NCBI GenBank assembly: GCA_947475995.1
Contig: CANJNI010000015.1
Coordinates: 1-64,000 of the forward strand
Source: Beijerinckiaceae bacterium
GTDB taxonomy: Bacteria > Pseudomonadota > Alphaproteobacteria > Rhizobiales > Beijerinckiaceae
Direction: 5' to 3'
DNA length: 64,000 nucleotides
In this document: positions 8,716 to 18,010 of the stretch, piece by piece
How the letters are laid out: each line of letters begins with the position of its first letter
Position numbering within the stretch: the stretch's first letter is position 1
The notes under the pieces: generated by a model
Seen by the model: the letters and a program-made list of their open reading frames with translations, nothing else
Database searches by the model: none
What the model was told of the DNA's origin: nothing
Translations under genes and position numbers: made by a program

Positions 8716-9198
8716 ATGTCTCAGCGTTCCTGCGTCAAGTCCGCCCTCGCCATCGCGCTGGCGGCGGGCTCTCTCTGGGCCAGCGTCCCGGCGATGGCGG
8801 CGGATGTCATCACGGTCGTGCTGGATCAGGCGAAGATCATCAATCTTCCCGAAGGCGCGAACACGATCATCATCGGAAATCCGATTGTCGCCGACGCCAC
8901 CATGCTGAGGCGCAACAATCAGATGATCCTGACCGGCAAGGGTTTTGGCGAAACCAACCTGATCGCTCTAGACTCGAGCGGCGCTGCCGTGGGCGAGTCC
9001 GTCATCAGGGTCGTGTCGCCCACAAACGATCTCGTCGTGCAGCGCGGCATGGACCGCGAGTCCTATAGCTGCATGCCGCGTTGCCAGCCCACGGTGCGCC
9101 TCGGCGACGCCCAGAAATATATGAGCGAAGTCGGCTCGGCGATCCAGCAGCGCAACCAGATGTCGCTGCCGGGCGGCGGCGGCCCGCCGACGAAGTAG
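8716..9198 (+). CDS. Pilus assembly protein, CpaC N-domain only
   Basis: A 160-residue secreted protein. The signal peptide ends VPAMAADV. One T2SS/T3SS pilus-formation N domain follows (VLDQAKIINLPEGANTII, IGNPIVADATMLRRNNQ, LTGKGFGETNLIAL), the fold that opens CpaC, but no secretin ring domain. The tail carries two cysteines in YSCMPRCQPTV and ends in a Gly/Pro-rich stretch. ATG 8716 is chosen because it gives a clean signal peptide; an ATG at 8692 lies in the same frame. It precedes tadE and tadG, so a role in the same pilus is likely. Confidence 0.85.
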   Translation: MSQRSCVKSALAIALAAGSLWASVPAMAADVITVVLDQAKIINLPEGANTIIIGNPIVADATMLRRNNQMILTGKGFGETNLIALDSSGAAVGESVIRVVSPTNDLVVQRGMDRESYSCMPRCQPTVRLGDAQKYMSEVGSAIQQRNQMSLPGGGGPPTK

Positions 9199-9277
9199 CC
9201 GTTAACAAAACCTTTGCGCGGCTTTGTCCTTTCTGGTCGGTTCGGTAACTGGCGGGAAATCTCTCTCGAATACAAAT

Positions 9278-9319
9278 CAAACTGCGACTACCCATGCAGG
9301 GGTAGGTTCAGTTTGTTTT
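9278..9319 (+). terminator. Stacked hairpin followed by T-run, between the CpaC-N-domain gene and tadE
   Basis: Symmetric interrupted stem: CAAACTG (9278-9284) pairs with CAGTTTG (9309-9315), and CTACCC (9288-9293) pairs with GGGTAG (9300-9305). The two helices are separated by a 3x3 internal loop and capped by a 6-base loop. TTTT (9316-9319) follows directly. It could terminate the upstream gene or act as a leader element of tadE, whose ATG is 18 bases downstream. Pairing is seen; function is inferred. Confidence 0.6.
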
Positions 9320-9336
9320 GTCGAGTGGGTGATTTC

Positions 9337-10008
9337 ATGTTGCGTACGACGTCACGCACGCCATCGAACCGACGCCTGACGATATCCTCGGCTTTCGTCC
9401 TTTTCCTGAAGGACGACAACGGCGCGACCGCCGTCGAATTCGCCATGGTCTCGGTTCCGTTCCTCGGCCTGCTTTTCGCGATCTTCGAAACAGCCTTCGT
9501 GTTCTTCGCCACCCAGGGCGTCGAAACGGCCGTCGCCGAAGCCGCACGCGCCATCATGACCGGCCAGGCGCAGGCAAATAATGCCGTCACCACGGCGAAG
9601 CAGTTCCGCGACAGCTACATCTGCAATCCGGTCGCGCCGCAGAAGAAGGTGCTTCCGAGCTTCCTCACCTGTTCCAACCTGATCGTCGACGTCCGTGTGG
9701 CTTCGACAGGGTTCGGGGGCGCCAATATCGCCAAGGATTTCGCTTCCAATCCGACGACCAACTACTGCACCGGCGCGCCCGGCAGCATCGTGGTGGTGCG
9801 CGCCATCTATCCGATGCCGGTTTATCTCGACATTCTGTCGATGGCGTCGAGCGGCCTCAAGAGCGGCTCCACCGGCTCGTCCACCATTACGGCCGGCCAC
9901 ACGAACTTCACCTCGGCGGACGGCGTCGCCGGCTGGAAGCACATGCTGATGGGCACGGCCGCCTTCCGCAACGAACCTTTCCCCGGCTCCGCAGGCGCAA
10001 CATGCTGA
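9337..10008 (+). CDS. tadE: TadE-family pseudopilin
   Basis: A 223-residue TadE-like minor pilin of the Flp system. The cytoplasmic leader LFLKDDNG is followed by the prepilin-like processing motif ATAVEFAMVSVPFLGLLFAI, then a helix rich in FETAFVFFATQGVETAVAEAAR and a C-terminal extracytoplasmic domain with cysteines near SYICNP, LTCSNL, NYCTGAP and at the C-terminus. ATG 9337 is chosen; the frame is open upstream but without a convincing leader. It overlaps tadG by 7 bases. Confidence 0.9.
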   Translation: MLRTTSRTPSNRRLTISSAFVLFLKDDNGATAVEFAMVSVPFLGLLFAIFETAFVFFATQGVETAVAEAARAIMTGQAQANNAVTTAKQFRDSYICNPVAPQKKVLPSFLTCSNLIVDVRVASTGFGGANIAKDFASNPTTNYCTGAPGSIVVVRAIYPMPVYLDILSMASSGLKSGSTGSSTITAGHTNFTSADGVAGWKHMLMGTAAFRNEPFPGSAGATC

Positions 10009-10703
10009 GGAATATTCCGATGTTCACCCAAATGCGCGACCGCACCGCCACCGCCATCCGCACGGTTCTCAGCCGCATCCGCCGCGAGGAAGACGGCATT
10101 GCGGCAGTGGAATTCGCCATGATTCTGCCGCTGATGCTGACGCTCTACATCGGCACGGCGGAAATGACGAACGCCATCATGGCGAGCCGCAAGGAAACGC
10201 TCGTGGCCCGCACCCTGTCCGACCTCATCGCCCAGCAGGCGTCAGGCGTCGATCTGGTCGAGACCGATCTCGACGGCATCTTCAACGCCGCGACGGCCAT
10301 CATGGCGCCGTTCAACCCCGCCATCCTGAAGATGACCATCACCAGCGTGGAATTCGTCGCCAATGCGGGCGCCGCCAGCGGCACCGGGTTCGACGCCAAG
10401 CCGCGCTGGACGGCGATCCGCAACGGCAGCACCAAGCGTCCCTGCGCGGTCCTCACCAAGGTGAACAACACCGACACCCCGGCGGCGAACAACATGCCGG
10501 TGGGTATCTACGGCGCGGGCTCGGTGATCGTGGCGGATACGAGCTACACCTATGTGCCGAACTTCGGCAGCACGTTCATGTCGTGGGACACCAACGGCAT
10601 CACCTTCTCGCACACGACCTATATGCGTCCGCGCAACACGACGTTGATCAACTACAAGCCCGCCTCGGTGCCGGCCACGTCAACGATCTGCGCCGCCTAC
10701 TGA
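10002..10703 (+). CDS. TadE/TadG-family pseudopilin, second copy
   Basis: A 233-residue pseudopilin: leader IRREEDG, processing motif IAAVEFAMILPLMLTLYIG, a conserved EMTNAIMASRKETLVARTLSDLIAQQ helix, and an extracytoplasmic C-terminal domain with a terminal cysteine (STICAAY). The ATG at 10002 overlaps the end of the preceding pseudopilin gene. An in-frame ATG at 10020 is an alternative. Its stop codon lies in the loop of an intrinsic terminator. Confidence 0.88.
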   Translation: MLRNIPMFTQMRDRTATAIRTVLSRIRREEDGIAAVEFAMILPLMLTLYIGTAEMTNAIMASRKETLVARTLSDLIAQQASGVDLVETDLDGIFNAATAIMAPFNPAILKMTITSVEFVANAGAASGTGFDAKPRWTAIRNGSTKRPCAVLTKVNNTDTPAANNMPVGIYGAGSVIVADTSYTYVPNFGSTFMSWDTNGITFSHTTYMRPRNTTLINYKPASVPATSTICAAY

Positions 10704-10718
10704 GGCGGCGCGCTTTTC
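10691..10718 (+). terminator. Intrinsic terminator spanning the stop codon of the second pseudopilin gene
   Basis: GCGCCGCCT (10691-10699) and AGGCGGCGC (10704-10712) form a perfect 9-bp stem with a 4-base loop that holds part of the TGA stop. GCTTTT follows. The last codons of the pseudopilin gene therefore encode half of the terminator stem. Confidence 0.8.
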
Positions 10719-10738
10719 CTTAAAAAGAAAATCGGCGA

Positions 10739-11146
10739 TCAGCGTTCCCGCTCGGCGGCCTGCCCCTTCGGCAGTTCCTTGAGTTCGGGCGGCTGGCTCA
10801 GGGCGCGCGGCGGCGGCGGCGGCGGCGGCAGCCTGACGATGCCATTGTTCGGGCCTGCGGCTCCGCCCATGACCTGCGGTCCCGCCGGAGACTGGCGCAA
10901 CGGCATGGCGGTCGCGGGGTCGCGAGACGGCGCGCCCCCAGAGCCCGGCAAGGGCGCGGGCGTGTTGCCCGGCTCGACGGGCCGGACAGCGATCGCCTCG
11001 ACAGCCGGAGGAGCGGACTCCAGCGCCGCCGGCAGTGTCGTGACTTTGGCAGGCGATTTCGAACTCTGGCTTTGCGACAGCATTCCGCCGAGGAGGATGG
11101 CAGCAGCGCCGCCCGCGACGGCAAGTTTGAGAGGATTGATGTTCAT
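10739..11146 (-). CDS. Proline-rich exported protein, unknown function
   Basis: A 135-residue protein with an N-terminal hydrophobic segment (LKLAVAGGAAAILLGGML), probably a signal or anchor, then a low-complexity region rich in Pro, Ala, Gly and Ser, including a PPPPPPP run near residue 107, and a charged C-terminus. No enzyme motif is visible. It is convergent with the pilus genes and downstream of mutS on the same strand. Reading frame and composition fit a real gene, but no family is recognised. Confidence 0.6.
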   Translation of the reverse strand: MNINPLKLAVAGGAAAILLGGMLSQSQSSKSPAKVTTLPAALESAPPAVEAIAVRPVEPGNTPAPLPGSGGAPSRDPATAMPLRQSPAGPQVMGGAAGPNNGIVRLPPPPPPPRALSQPPELKELPKGQAAERER

Positions 11147-11250
11147 CGCAAATCCACGAATAAAAATCGGGCGCAGAAAGGCGCCGGACCATCATCGGCC
11201 AGCAAGCCTGCAAACTTGTTAATGCAATGTCCGCAACCGTACTGAAGTGC

Positions 11251-13971
11251 TCAGGTCTTCTCGGTGGAACGCAGCTTTTTCAAATCGTACAAGGCCTGCA
11301 GGGCTTCGCGCGGGCTGAGTTCGTCCGGCTCGATGCCATCGAGCGACTCGCGCAACCGGTCCTTCGGCGGCTCCGCCGTCTCCGGCCGCCGCGCGACAGA
11401 AAATAACGGCAGGTCGTCCACCATCTTCTGCACCGGCGCCTGCCGGTCGCCCGCTTCAAGCTCGCGCAGGATCACGCGCGCGCGCTCGACCACGGACGGC
11501 GGCAGTCCCGCGAGCTTGGCGACCTGGATGCCGTAGGATCGGTCCGCTGCTCCGGGCATGACTTCATGCAGGAAGATCACGTCGCCGTTCCAGTCCGTCA
11601 CCCGCATGGTGAGATTGACTAGCCGCGGCAGCTTGCGCGTGAGTTGCGTCAGTTCATGGAAATGCGTGGCGAAGAGCGCGCGCGAACGGTTCTTCTCGTG
11701 CAGATGTTCGAGCGTCGACCAGGCAATCGACAGACCGTCGAACGTCGCCGTGCCGCGCCCGATCTCGTCGAGGATCACCAGCGAACGCTCGGTCGCCTGA
11801 TTGAGGATGGCTGCGGTCTCGACCATCTCGACCATGAAGGTCGAACGGCCGCGCGCCAGATCGTCCGCTGCGCCCACGCGCGAGAACAGCCGGTCCACGA
11901 CCCCGATATGCGCCGCCCGCGCCGGCACATAGGCGCCAGCCTGCGCGAGGATCGCCATGAGGGCGTTCTGCCGCAAATAGGTCGATTTACCCGCCATGTT
12001 GGGACCGGTGACGAGCGCGATGCGCGATGTGGCCCCGCCGGCGTCCGCCAGCTCGCAATTGTTGGCCACGAACGATTCGCCGCGCGCCCGCAGCGCCGCC
12101 TCCACGACCGGATGGCGGCCGCCTTCGATCTGGAACTTCAGGCTGGAATCCACATGCGGGCGCACCCAGTCCCGCTGCGCGGCGAGTTCGGCCAGCGCGC
12201 ACGACACGTCGATGCAGGCCAGCGCCGCCGCTGCATTCTTGATGTCGCCCGCGGCGGCCATGACCTGCGCGGCAAGCTCGTCGAAAATCCGCAGTTCGAA
12301 GGCGAGCGCCCGGTCGGCTGCGGACGAAATCTTCGAGTCGAGTTCGGCGAGGTCGGCCGTCGAGAACCGCATTGCGTCCGCCATCGTCTGGCGATGCACG
12401 AACAGCGCGTTGAGCGGCGGCCTCATGAAGCGTTCGCCCTGCGCCTGCGGGACCTCGATGAAGTAGCCGAGAAAATTGTTGTGCTTGATGCGCAACTGGC
12501 GCGTTTCCGCCTCGTCGCAATAGCGCTGTTGCAGCGAGGCGATCACCCGGCGGCTCTCGTCGCGCAAGGCCCGCGTCTCGTCCAGTTCCGCGAAATAGCC
12601 CGGACAGATGAAGCCGCCGTCGCGGCGATTGAGCGGAAGCTCCCCGGTCAGCGCGGCGGCAAGCCGTTGCTCGATGGCCGGGTCGACCGCGCTCGCCAGC
12701 CCCGCAGCGTCCCGCATCTCCCCCGGCAGGTCGGCCCGCGCTGCAAGCGCAGCTCCGATCCGCCGCGCGACCTCAAGCCCGTCGCGCAGACATGCCAGAT
12801 CGCGCGGGCCGCCGCGCCCCACCGCAATGCGCGACAGCGCGCGCGCAATGTCCGGCCCCGATTTCAGCGCGCTGCGCAGATCCTGCCGCAGATCAGGCGC
12901 GGCGATGAAGAATTCCACCGCATCGTGCCGGGCCGCGATCTGCTCGACATTCGTCAGCGGGCCCGACAGACGCTCCACCAGCAGGCGGCTGCCGGCAGGC
13001 GTCACGCACAAATCAATCTGCGCCGCCAGCGATCCTTCGCGCTGGCCCGAGAGCGTGCGGGTGATTTCCAGATTGGCGCGCGTCGCCGCATCGATCTCGA
13101 TCGTCGCGCCGCGATGCATGCGGGATGGCTGCGTCAGCGGGGGCCGCGCCGAAAACTGCGTGCGTTCGATGTAATGGATCGCCAGCGCCGCAGCCGCAAT
13201 CTCGGCGCGCGAGAGTTGCCCGAAACCATCGAGAGTCGAAACGCCGAAATAATCGCGCAGCCGACGCTCCGCAGTGGCGTCGCTCGCCTCGCGCGGCAGG
13301 GCCACGAAGGGCGCGCCGCTGTCGTCCAGCACAAACCGCACCTCGCGATCATCCACGAGACTGTCGGGCGCGACGATTTCGCGCGGCTCGAAGCGCGCAA
13401 TTTCCGCCGCGAGTCCGCGCCCCGCCGTCTCCGCCACCGTGAAGGCGCCGGTCGAAATATCCGCCGCCGCAAGCCCGTAGGTCCACGCCTCGTCGGAGGA
13501 TTTGACGCGCGCAATCGCGAGCAGAAGATTGGCGCGCCCTGGTTCCAGCAGCCGGTCTTCCGTGATCGTGCCCGGCGTCACCAGACGCACCACGTCGCGT
13601 CGCACGACCGCCTTCGGGCCGCGCTTCTTCGCCTCGGCCGGATCTTCGATCTGCTCGCAAACCGCGACCCGGTGGCCCAGCCCGATCAGCCTTTGCAGAT
13701 AATCGTCGGCGCGTTCGATCGGCACGCCGCACATCGGAATATCGGCGCCCTGATGCTTGCCGCGTTTGGTCAGCACGATGCCCAGCGCCCGGCTGGCGAC
13801 TTCCGCGTCCTCGAAAAACAATTCGTAGAAATCGCCCATCCGGTAGAACAGCAGGCAATCGGGATTGGCGGATTTGATCTCGATATATTGCGCCATCATG
13901 GGCGTGGCGCGCGCCGCATCCTCGCCGGACGACGCGGCGCTCTTCAGGGCGATCTTGGATGCACTGGCCAT
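11251..13971 (-). CDS. mutS: DNA mismatch repair protein MutS
   Basis: Mismatch-recognition ATPase, 906 residues, the usual length with a short alphaproteobacterial N-terminal extension. The mismatch-binding motif is [16 protein letters not shown] (Phe-x-Glu). The ATPase core shows Walker [20 protein letters not shown], Walker [21 protein letters not shown] and the signature [12 protein letters not shown]-terminal helical tail of about 100 residues follows. Kup lies upstream on the same strand with a 69-base gap. Confidence 0.98.
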   Translation of the reverse strand: MASASKIALKSAASSGEDAARATPMMAQYIEIKSANPDCLLFYRMGDFYELFFEDAEVASRALGIVLTKRGKHQGADIPMCGVPIERADDYLQRLIGLGHRVAVCEQIEDPAEAKKRGPKAVVRRDVVRLVTPGTITEDRLLEPGRANLLLAIARVKSSDEAWTYGLAAADISTGAFTVAETAGRGLAAEIARFEPREIVAPDSLVDDREVRFVLDDSGAPFVALPREASDATAERRLRDYFGVSTLDGFGQLSRAEIAAAALAIHYIERTQFSARPPLTQPSRMHRGATIEIDAATRANLEITRTLSGQREGSLAAQIDLCVTPAGSRLLVERLSGPLTNVEQIAARHDAVEFFIAAPDLRQDLRSALKSGPDIARALSRIAVGRGGPRDLACLRDGLEVARRIGAALAARADLPGEMRDAAGLASAVDPAIEQRLAAALTGELPLNRRDGGFICPGYFAELDETRALRDESRRVIASLQQRYCDEAETRQLRIKHNNFLGYFIEVPQAQGERFMRPPLNALFVHRQTMADAMRFSTADLAELDSKISSAADRALAFELRIFDELAAQVMAAAGDIKNAAAALACIDVSCALAELAAQRDWVRPHVDSSLKFQIEGGRHPVVEAALRARGESFVANNCELADAGGATSRIALVTGPNMAGKSTYLRQNALMAILAQAGAYVPARAAHIGVVDRLFSRVGAADDLARGRSTFMVEMVETAAILNQATERSLVILDEIGRGTATFDGLSIAWSTLEHLHEKNRSRALFATHFHELTQLTRKLPRLVNLTMRVTDWNGDVIFLHEVMPGAADRSYGIQVAKLAGLPPSVVERARVILRELEAGDRQAPVQKMVDDLPLFSVARRPETAEPPKDRLRESLDGIEPDELSPREALQALYDLKKLRSTEKT

Positions 13972-14040
13972 GCCGCAAGGCTAGCAAAACGGACGCGCTC
14001 CCGCATCCGCCGCTCCGCCTTCATCCACCGCATTCCCGGC

Positions 14041-15975
14041 CTAGACGGTGACCTGCGCGCCCAGTTCCACCACGCGGTCCGAGGGGATCGAGAAGAAGTC
14101 CGTGGCGTTCGCCGCCTGTCGCGACAGCGCGATGAACAGCTTGTCCTGCCAGCCCGGCATGCCGGAGGTCGGCGAGGCCTTGATGGTGCGCCGTCCCAGA
14201 AAGAACGACGTCGTCATGATGTCGAACTTCAGGCCCGCCTTGCGCATGCTGGCCAGCGCCGCCGGCACGCGCGGACTTTCCATGAAGCCGTAACGCAATG
14301 TGATGGCGGCGAAATCGGACGAGAGATTCTTGATCTCGAACCGGTTCTGCGGCGAGACGCGCGGCATGTCGTCGGTCTTGACCGAAATGACGAAGACCCG
14401 CTCGTGCAGCACCTTGTTGTGCTTGAGATTGTGCATCAGGGCGGCTGGCGCGACATCGGGATCGCTGGTGAGGAAGATCGCCGTGCCTGGCACCCGCGTC
14501 GGCTTGCTCTTCTCCAGCATGTGGATGAGATCAAGCAGCGGAATGGAATCGCGGTGCACCTTGCTTTCCAGCAGGCGCGTGCCGCGCAGCCATGTCCACA
14601 TGATCACCACCATCGTGGCCCCGACAAGAACCGGCACCCAGCCGCCGTCGAGAATCTTCACGAGGTTGGACGAGAAGAACGCGAGTTCGATGACAAGGAA
14701 CGTGCCGATCATCATCCCGACGCCCCATTTCGGCCAGTGCCACAGGCGCGACACCACCACATAGGCGAGGCAGGAATCGACCACAAGCGAGGCCGTGACG
14801 GCGATGCCGTAGGCGGAGGCCAGCGCACTGGACGACTTGAACATCATCACCAGCAGCAGCACGCCGATGAGCAGGATGCGGTTCACTCGCGGAATGTAGA
14901 TCTGGCCTTCCTGCGTGGATGAGGTGTGGATGATGTCGAGGCGCGGCAGCAGGCCAAGCTGGATCGCCTGCCGGGCCAGCGAGAATGCGCCCGTGATGGT
15001 GGCCTGGCTGGCGATCACGGTCGCCAGCGTGGCGAGCAGCACAAGCGGCAGCGTCGCCCATTGCGGCGCCAGCAGGAAGAACGGGTTTTCGATCGCCGAC
15101 GGGGTTGCAAGGATCAGCGCGCCCTGCCCCAGATAATTCAGGACCAGCGCCGGCAGCACCAGCCCGATCCAGGCCACCTGAATCGGCCGCCGTCCGAAAT
15201 GGCCCATGTCGGCATAGAGCGCTTCCGCCCCGGTGACGGCGAGAAACACGCTGCCCAGCACGATGAAGCTGATCATTCCATGCGCGAACAGAAAGCGGAT
15301 TCCATAATAGGGATTGAAGGCCAGCAGGATGCCGGGCGAATCCCCGATATGCATCAGCCCGAGGACCGCGATTGTCCCGAACCACACCAGCATGATCGGT
15401 CCGAACAGATTGGCGACCTTTCCGGTGCCGTACTGCTGCACCATGAACAGCGTGATGAGGATCACGATGGTGATGACCAGCACATAAGGCTCGAAATGCG
15501 GCGTCACGACCTTGAGGCCTTCCACCGCCGACAGGACCGAGATTGCGGGCGTGATGATCGCATCGCCCGAAAACAGCGACGCGCCCAGAATGCCCAGAAA
15601 GAAAATCGGTCCGGCGCGCCGGCCCATGGCGACCTGCGCCAGCGCCATCAGGGCGAGCGTTCCGCCTTCGCCCTTGTTGTCCGCCCGCATCAGGAAGAGC
15701 ACGTATTTGACGGTGACGATCAGGAACAGCGCCCAGATGAGCAGGGAGATCACCCCGATCACGTCGGATTCGAGCACCCGGTCGCCATGAATGTGCAGCA
15801 GGGATTCGCGCAAGGCGTAGATCGGGCTGGTGCCGATGTCGCCATAGACCACGCCGACAGAGCCAAGCGTGAGCGCCAGCAAGCTGGACTTCTCATGGCC
15901 TGAATGAGCTGGTTCGGGCGACTGGCCACCTGCGGGCGCAGAATGGACCGCATCAGACGCGCTGTTCTGCACCAT
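14041..15975 (-). CDS. kup: KUP-family potassium uptake protein
   Basis: A 644-residue proton-coupled K+ importer. The start of the transporter core carries the family signature SVGVVYGDIGTSPIYALRESL, then about twelve hydrophobic helices (GGTLALMALAQVAMGRR, FSGDAIITPAISVLSAVEGL), and a soluble C-terminal domain. The gene diverges from the histidine kinase at 16170. On the minus strand a TTGACA-like -35 is present at 16113-16108, but a good -10 is not obvious. Length and motifs are standard. Confidence 0.97.
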   Translation of the reverse strand: MVQNSASDAVHSAPAGGQSPEPAHSGHEKSSLLALTLGSVGVVYGDIGTSPIYALRESLLHIHGDRVLESDVIGVISLLIWALFLIVTVKYVLFLMRADNKGEGGTLALMALAQVAMGRRAGPIFFLGILGASLFSGDAIITPAISVLSAVEGLKVVTPHFEPYVLVITIVILITLFMVQQYGTGKVANLFGPIMLVWFGTIAVLGLMHIGDSPGILLAFNPYYGIRFLFAHGMISFIVLGSVFLAVTGAEALYADMGHFGRRPIQVAWIGLVLPALVLNYLGQGALILATPSAIENPFFLLAPQWATLPLVLLATLATVIASQATITGAFSLARQAIQLGLLPRLDIIHTSSTQEGQIYIPRVNRILLIGVLLLVMMFKSSSALASAYGIAVTASLVVDSCLAYVVVSRLWHWPKWGVGMMIGTFLVIELAFFSSNLVKILDGGWVPVLVGATMVVIMWTWLRGTRLLESKVHRDSIPLLDLIHMLEKSKPTRVPGTAIFLTSDPDVAPAALMHNLKHNKVLHERVFVISVKTDDMPRVSPQNRFEIKNLSSDFAAITLRYGFMESPRVPAALASMRKAGLKFDIMTTSFFLGRRTIKASPTSGMPGWQDKLFIALSRQAANATDFFSIPSDRVVELGAQVTV

Positions 15976-16169
15976 AAAGTCTTCCCGGAGGCGACATCAC
16001 GCAGGTCCGCAAACACTGCCCGACCGCAGGCGGCGGATATACAGGTTTCGGTCCCTAACGGAAAGGGCCTCCAAAAGACGCAGGCCTTCCGTCCACACGC
16101 AACGTTTTGTCAATCCCGGGGGTCCAGATTGGCAAGAGGGGAATTGCCCGCCCGTCGGGCGCTTTTGGC

Positions 16170-17915
16170 ATGGGCGACTCATTGTCTTCGGTGATCATTT
16201 CCGGCCTCGTCGCTGCACTTCTGGTCGCTGTCGCGGCGCTGGTGCGCGTTTGGCGCGAAAAGCTTGAAATCGGCCGCCGCGAAGCCGCCCATCACCGCAA
16301 TCTCGAAGAACTGCGCGACGAAATCTGGGAACTGAAGGAAGCCGCCGCCGCCCGCCACCGGGCCGAGGCCGCCAACGAGGCGAAGTCACGCTTTCTGGCC
16401 ACCGTCAGCCATGAGGTCCGCACGCCCCTCAACGGCATTCTGGGCATGGCGGATTTGCTCAACGACAGCCGCCTTGACGCTGAACAGCGCAATTATGTCG
16501 AGGCGATCCGCACGTCCGGAGCGGCTCTGGCGTCGCTGATCGATGAAATCCTCGACTTCTCGAAGATCGAGGCGGGCAAGCTTGAACTTGTGCGCGAACC
16601 CTTCGACGTGACCGGTCTGGTCGAAGGCGTCGTGGAGCTTCTCGCCCCCCGTGCGCAGGGCAAGGGGCTGGAAATCGCCACTTCGGTCCATCCCGACGTG
16701 CCCAGATCGCTCATCGGCGACGGCGCTCGCCTGCGGCAAGTGCTGATCAATCTTGCCGGGAATGCGGTGAAGTTCACCGAGACGGGCGGGATCGGCATCA
16801 GGGTCACCCGGACCGCCAAGGGAACGATCCGCTTTGCGGTCGCCGACACGGGCCCGGGCGTTGCGGCGGATCGCCGCGAGGCGATTTTCGAGGATTTCGA
16901 GCAGGCGGACGGCTCCACCACGCGGCAGCATGGCGGCTCGGGCCTAGGCCTCGCCATATCGCGCCGCATCGTCGAGAAAATGGGCGGCTCGCTGGTGCTG
17001 GAGACGACCTCCAGCCACGGCTCCATCTTCTCCTTCGCGATTCCCCTGCAATCGGCGCCCGGCGCAACGGCTGCCCCGCCGGTCGAGACCCGCAAGCTGA
17101 ACGGCCGCCGTGCTCTGGTGGTCGGCAGGTCGCCCTTCGAGGCGCCCTATCTGGGCGAACGGCTGGCGGCTGCCGGCGCGCAGGTTGAGCGCGCCGAAGG
17201 TCCCGAACAGGCCCTCGAACTGCTGCTGAAAGGTCCCGCGCCGGATATCGTCATCGTCGATTGCGCGCTCGGCGAAGAGGCCACCCATCAGCTTGCCGGC
17301 GCGGCCCGCGCGGCGGGCGTCGCCAAAAGTCTCGTATTATTTTCGCCGTTCGAGCGGCGCGCCTTCGGACAAAACTCTCTGAAGGGCTTCGACGGCTGGC
17401 TGGTGAAGCCGGTGCGCTCGCAATCGCTGCTGGCCCATCTGGGCGGCGCGGCGGCCCGCAATGTTCCGACCGAAGCGAACGCCGCGGGCGAGGAAAGCAT
17501 CCTGCCCCCCCGCGGCCTCGAAGTGCTGGTCGCCGAAGACAACGAGATCAACGCGCTCGTCGCCCGCAAGCATCTGGAACGGCTCGGGGCGCGCGTCACC
17601 CGCGCCCGCAACGGCGAGGAAGCCGTGCTGTTCGCCGAAAAGGCGCTGCGCGGCGAAGGCCCGGCCTTCGACACGATCCTGATGGATATCCGCATGCCGG
17701 GGCTCGACGGACATGAAGCGACGCGCCGCATCCGCGAGCTTGAGGTGCGCCTCAACAAGCCGCGCGTGCGCATCGTGGCGCTCACCGCCAACGCCTTCGA
17801 CGAGGACCGCCGCGCCTGTCTGGATGCCGGCATCGACGATTTCCTCACAAAGCCGGTCGATCTGGCGCAACTGGCCCGCGGACTTTCGGCGACCCACGGC
17901 GCAGCATCAGCCTGA
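16170..17915 (+). CDS. Hybrid sensor histidine kinase with C-terminal receiver domain
   Basis: A 581-residue inner-membrane kinase. One N-terminal helix ([20 protein letters not shown]) is followed by a short coiled linker, HisKA with the H-box [21 protein letters not shown], HATPase with N-box [11 protein letters not shown] and G-boxes DTGPGVAAD and [10 protein letters not shown], a degenerate receiver-like segment, and an intact REC domain ([16 protein letters not shown], phospho-acceptor in [19 protein letters not shown]). There is no periplasmic sensor domain and no partner regulator next to it. ATG 16170 has a weak ribosome site; a TTG at 16107 is the alternative. Confidence 0.9.
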   Translation: MGDSLSSVIISGLVAALLVAVAALVRVWREKLEIGRREAAHHRNLEELRDEIWELKEAAAARHRAEAANEAKSRFLATVSHEVRTPLNGILGMADLLNDSRLDAEQRNYVEAIRTSGAALASLIDEILDFSKIEAGKLELVREPFDVTGLVEGVVELLAPRAQGKGLEIATSVHPDVPRSLIGDGARLRQVLINLAGNAVKFTETGGIGIRVTRTAKGTIRFAVADTGPGVAADRREAIFEDFEQADGSTTRQHGGSGLGLAISRRIVEKMGGSLVLETTSSHGSIFSFAIPLQSAPGATAAPPVETRKLNGRRALVVGRSPFEAPYLGERLAAAGAQVERAEGPEQALELLLKGPAPDIVIVDCALGEEATHQLAGAARAAGVAKSLVLFSPFERRAFGQNSLKGFDGWLVKPVRSQSLLAHLGGAAARNVPTEANAAGEESILPPRGLEVLVAEDNEINALVARKHLERLGARVTRARNGEEAVLFAEKALRGEGPAFDTILMDIRMPGLDGHEATRRIRELEVRLNKPRVRIVALTANAFDEDRRACLDAGIDDFLTKPVDLAQLARGLSATHGAASA

Positions 17916-17943
17916 CAATTGCGACACAATCGCCACCCGCGAA

Positions 17944-17962
17944 CCGCAAAAATATTTTGCGG
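17944..17962. promoter_or_regulatory. 19-bp perfect palindrome upstream of the first Rieske oxygenase gene
   Basis: CCGCAAAA (17944-17951) and TTTTGCGG (17955-17962) are exact inverted repeats around ATA, between the kinase stop (17915) and the oxygenase ATG (18011). A TATCCT that could be a -10 lies about 15 bases further on. It may be an operator for the oxygenase gene or a T-poor terminator of the kinase gene; the sequence does not decide. Confidence 0.5.
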
Positions 17963-18010
17963 CTCGCCGCACAATGCTATCCTGCCTGCAGAACACCAAA
18001 GAGGAAACGC

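Noticed and set aside
11644-14922. A 1092-codon open frame on the plus strand opposite mutS and kup
   Set aside because: It is an antisense shadow of high-GC codon use. The product is rich in Arg, His and Asp with no domain, while mutS and kup on the other strand are complete.
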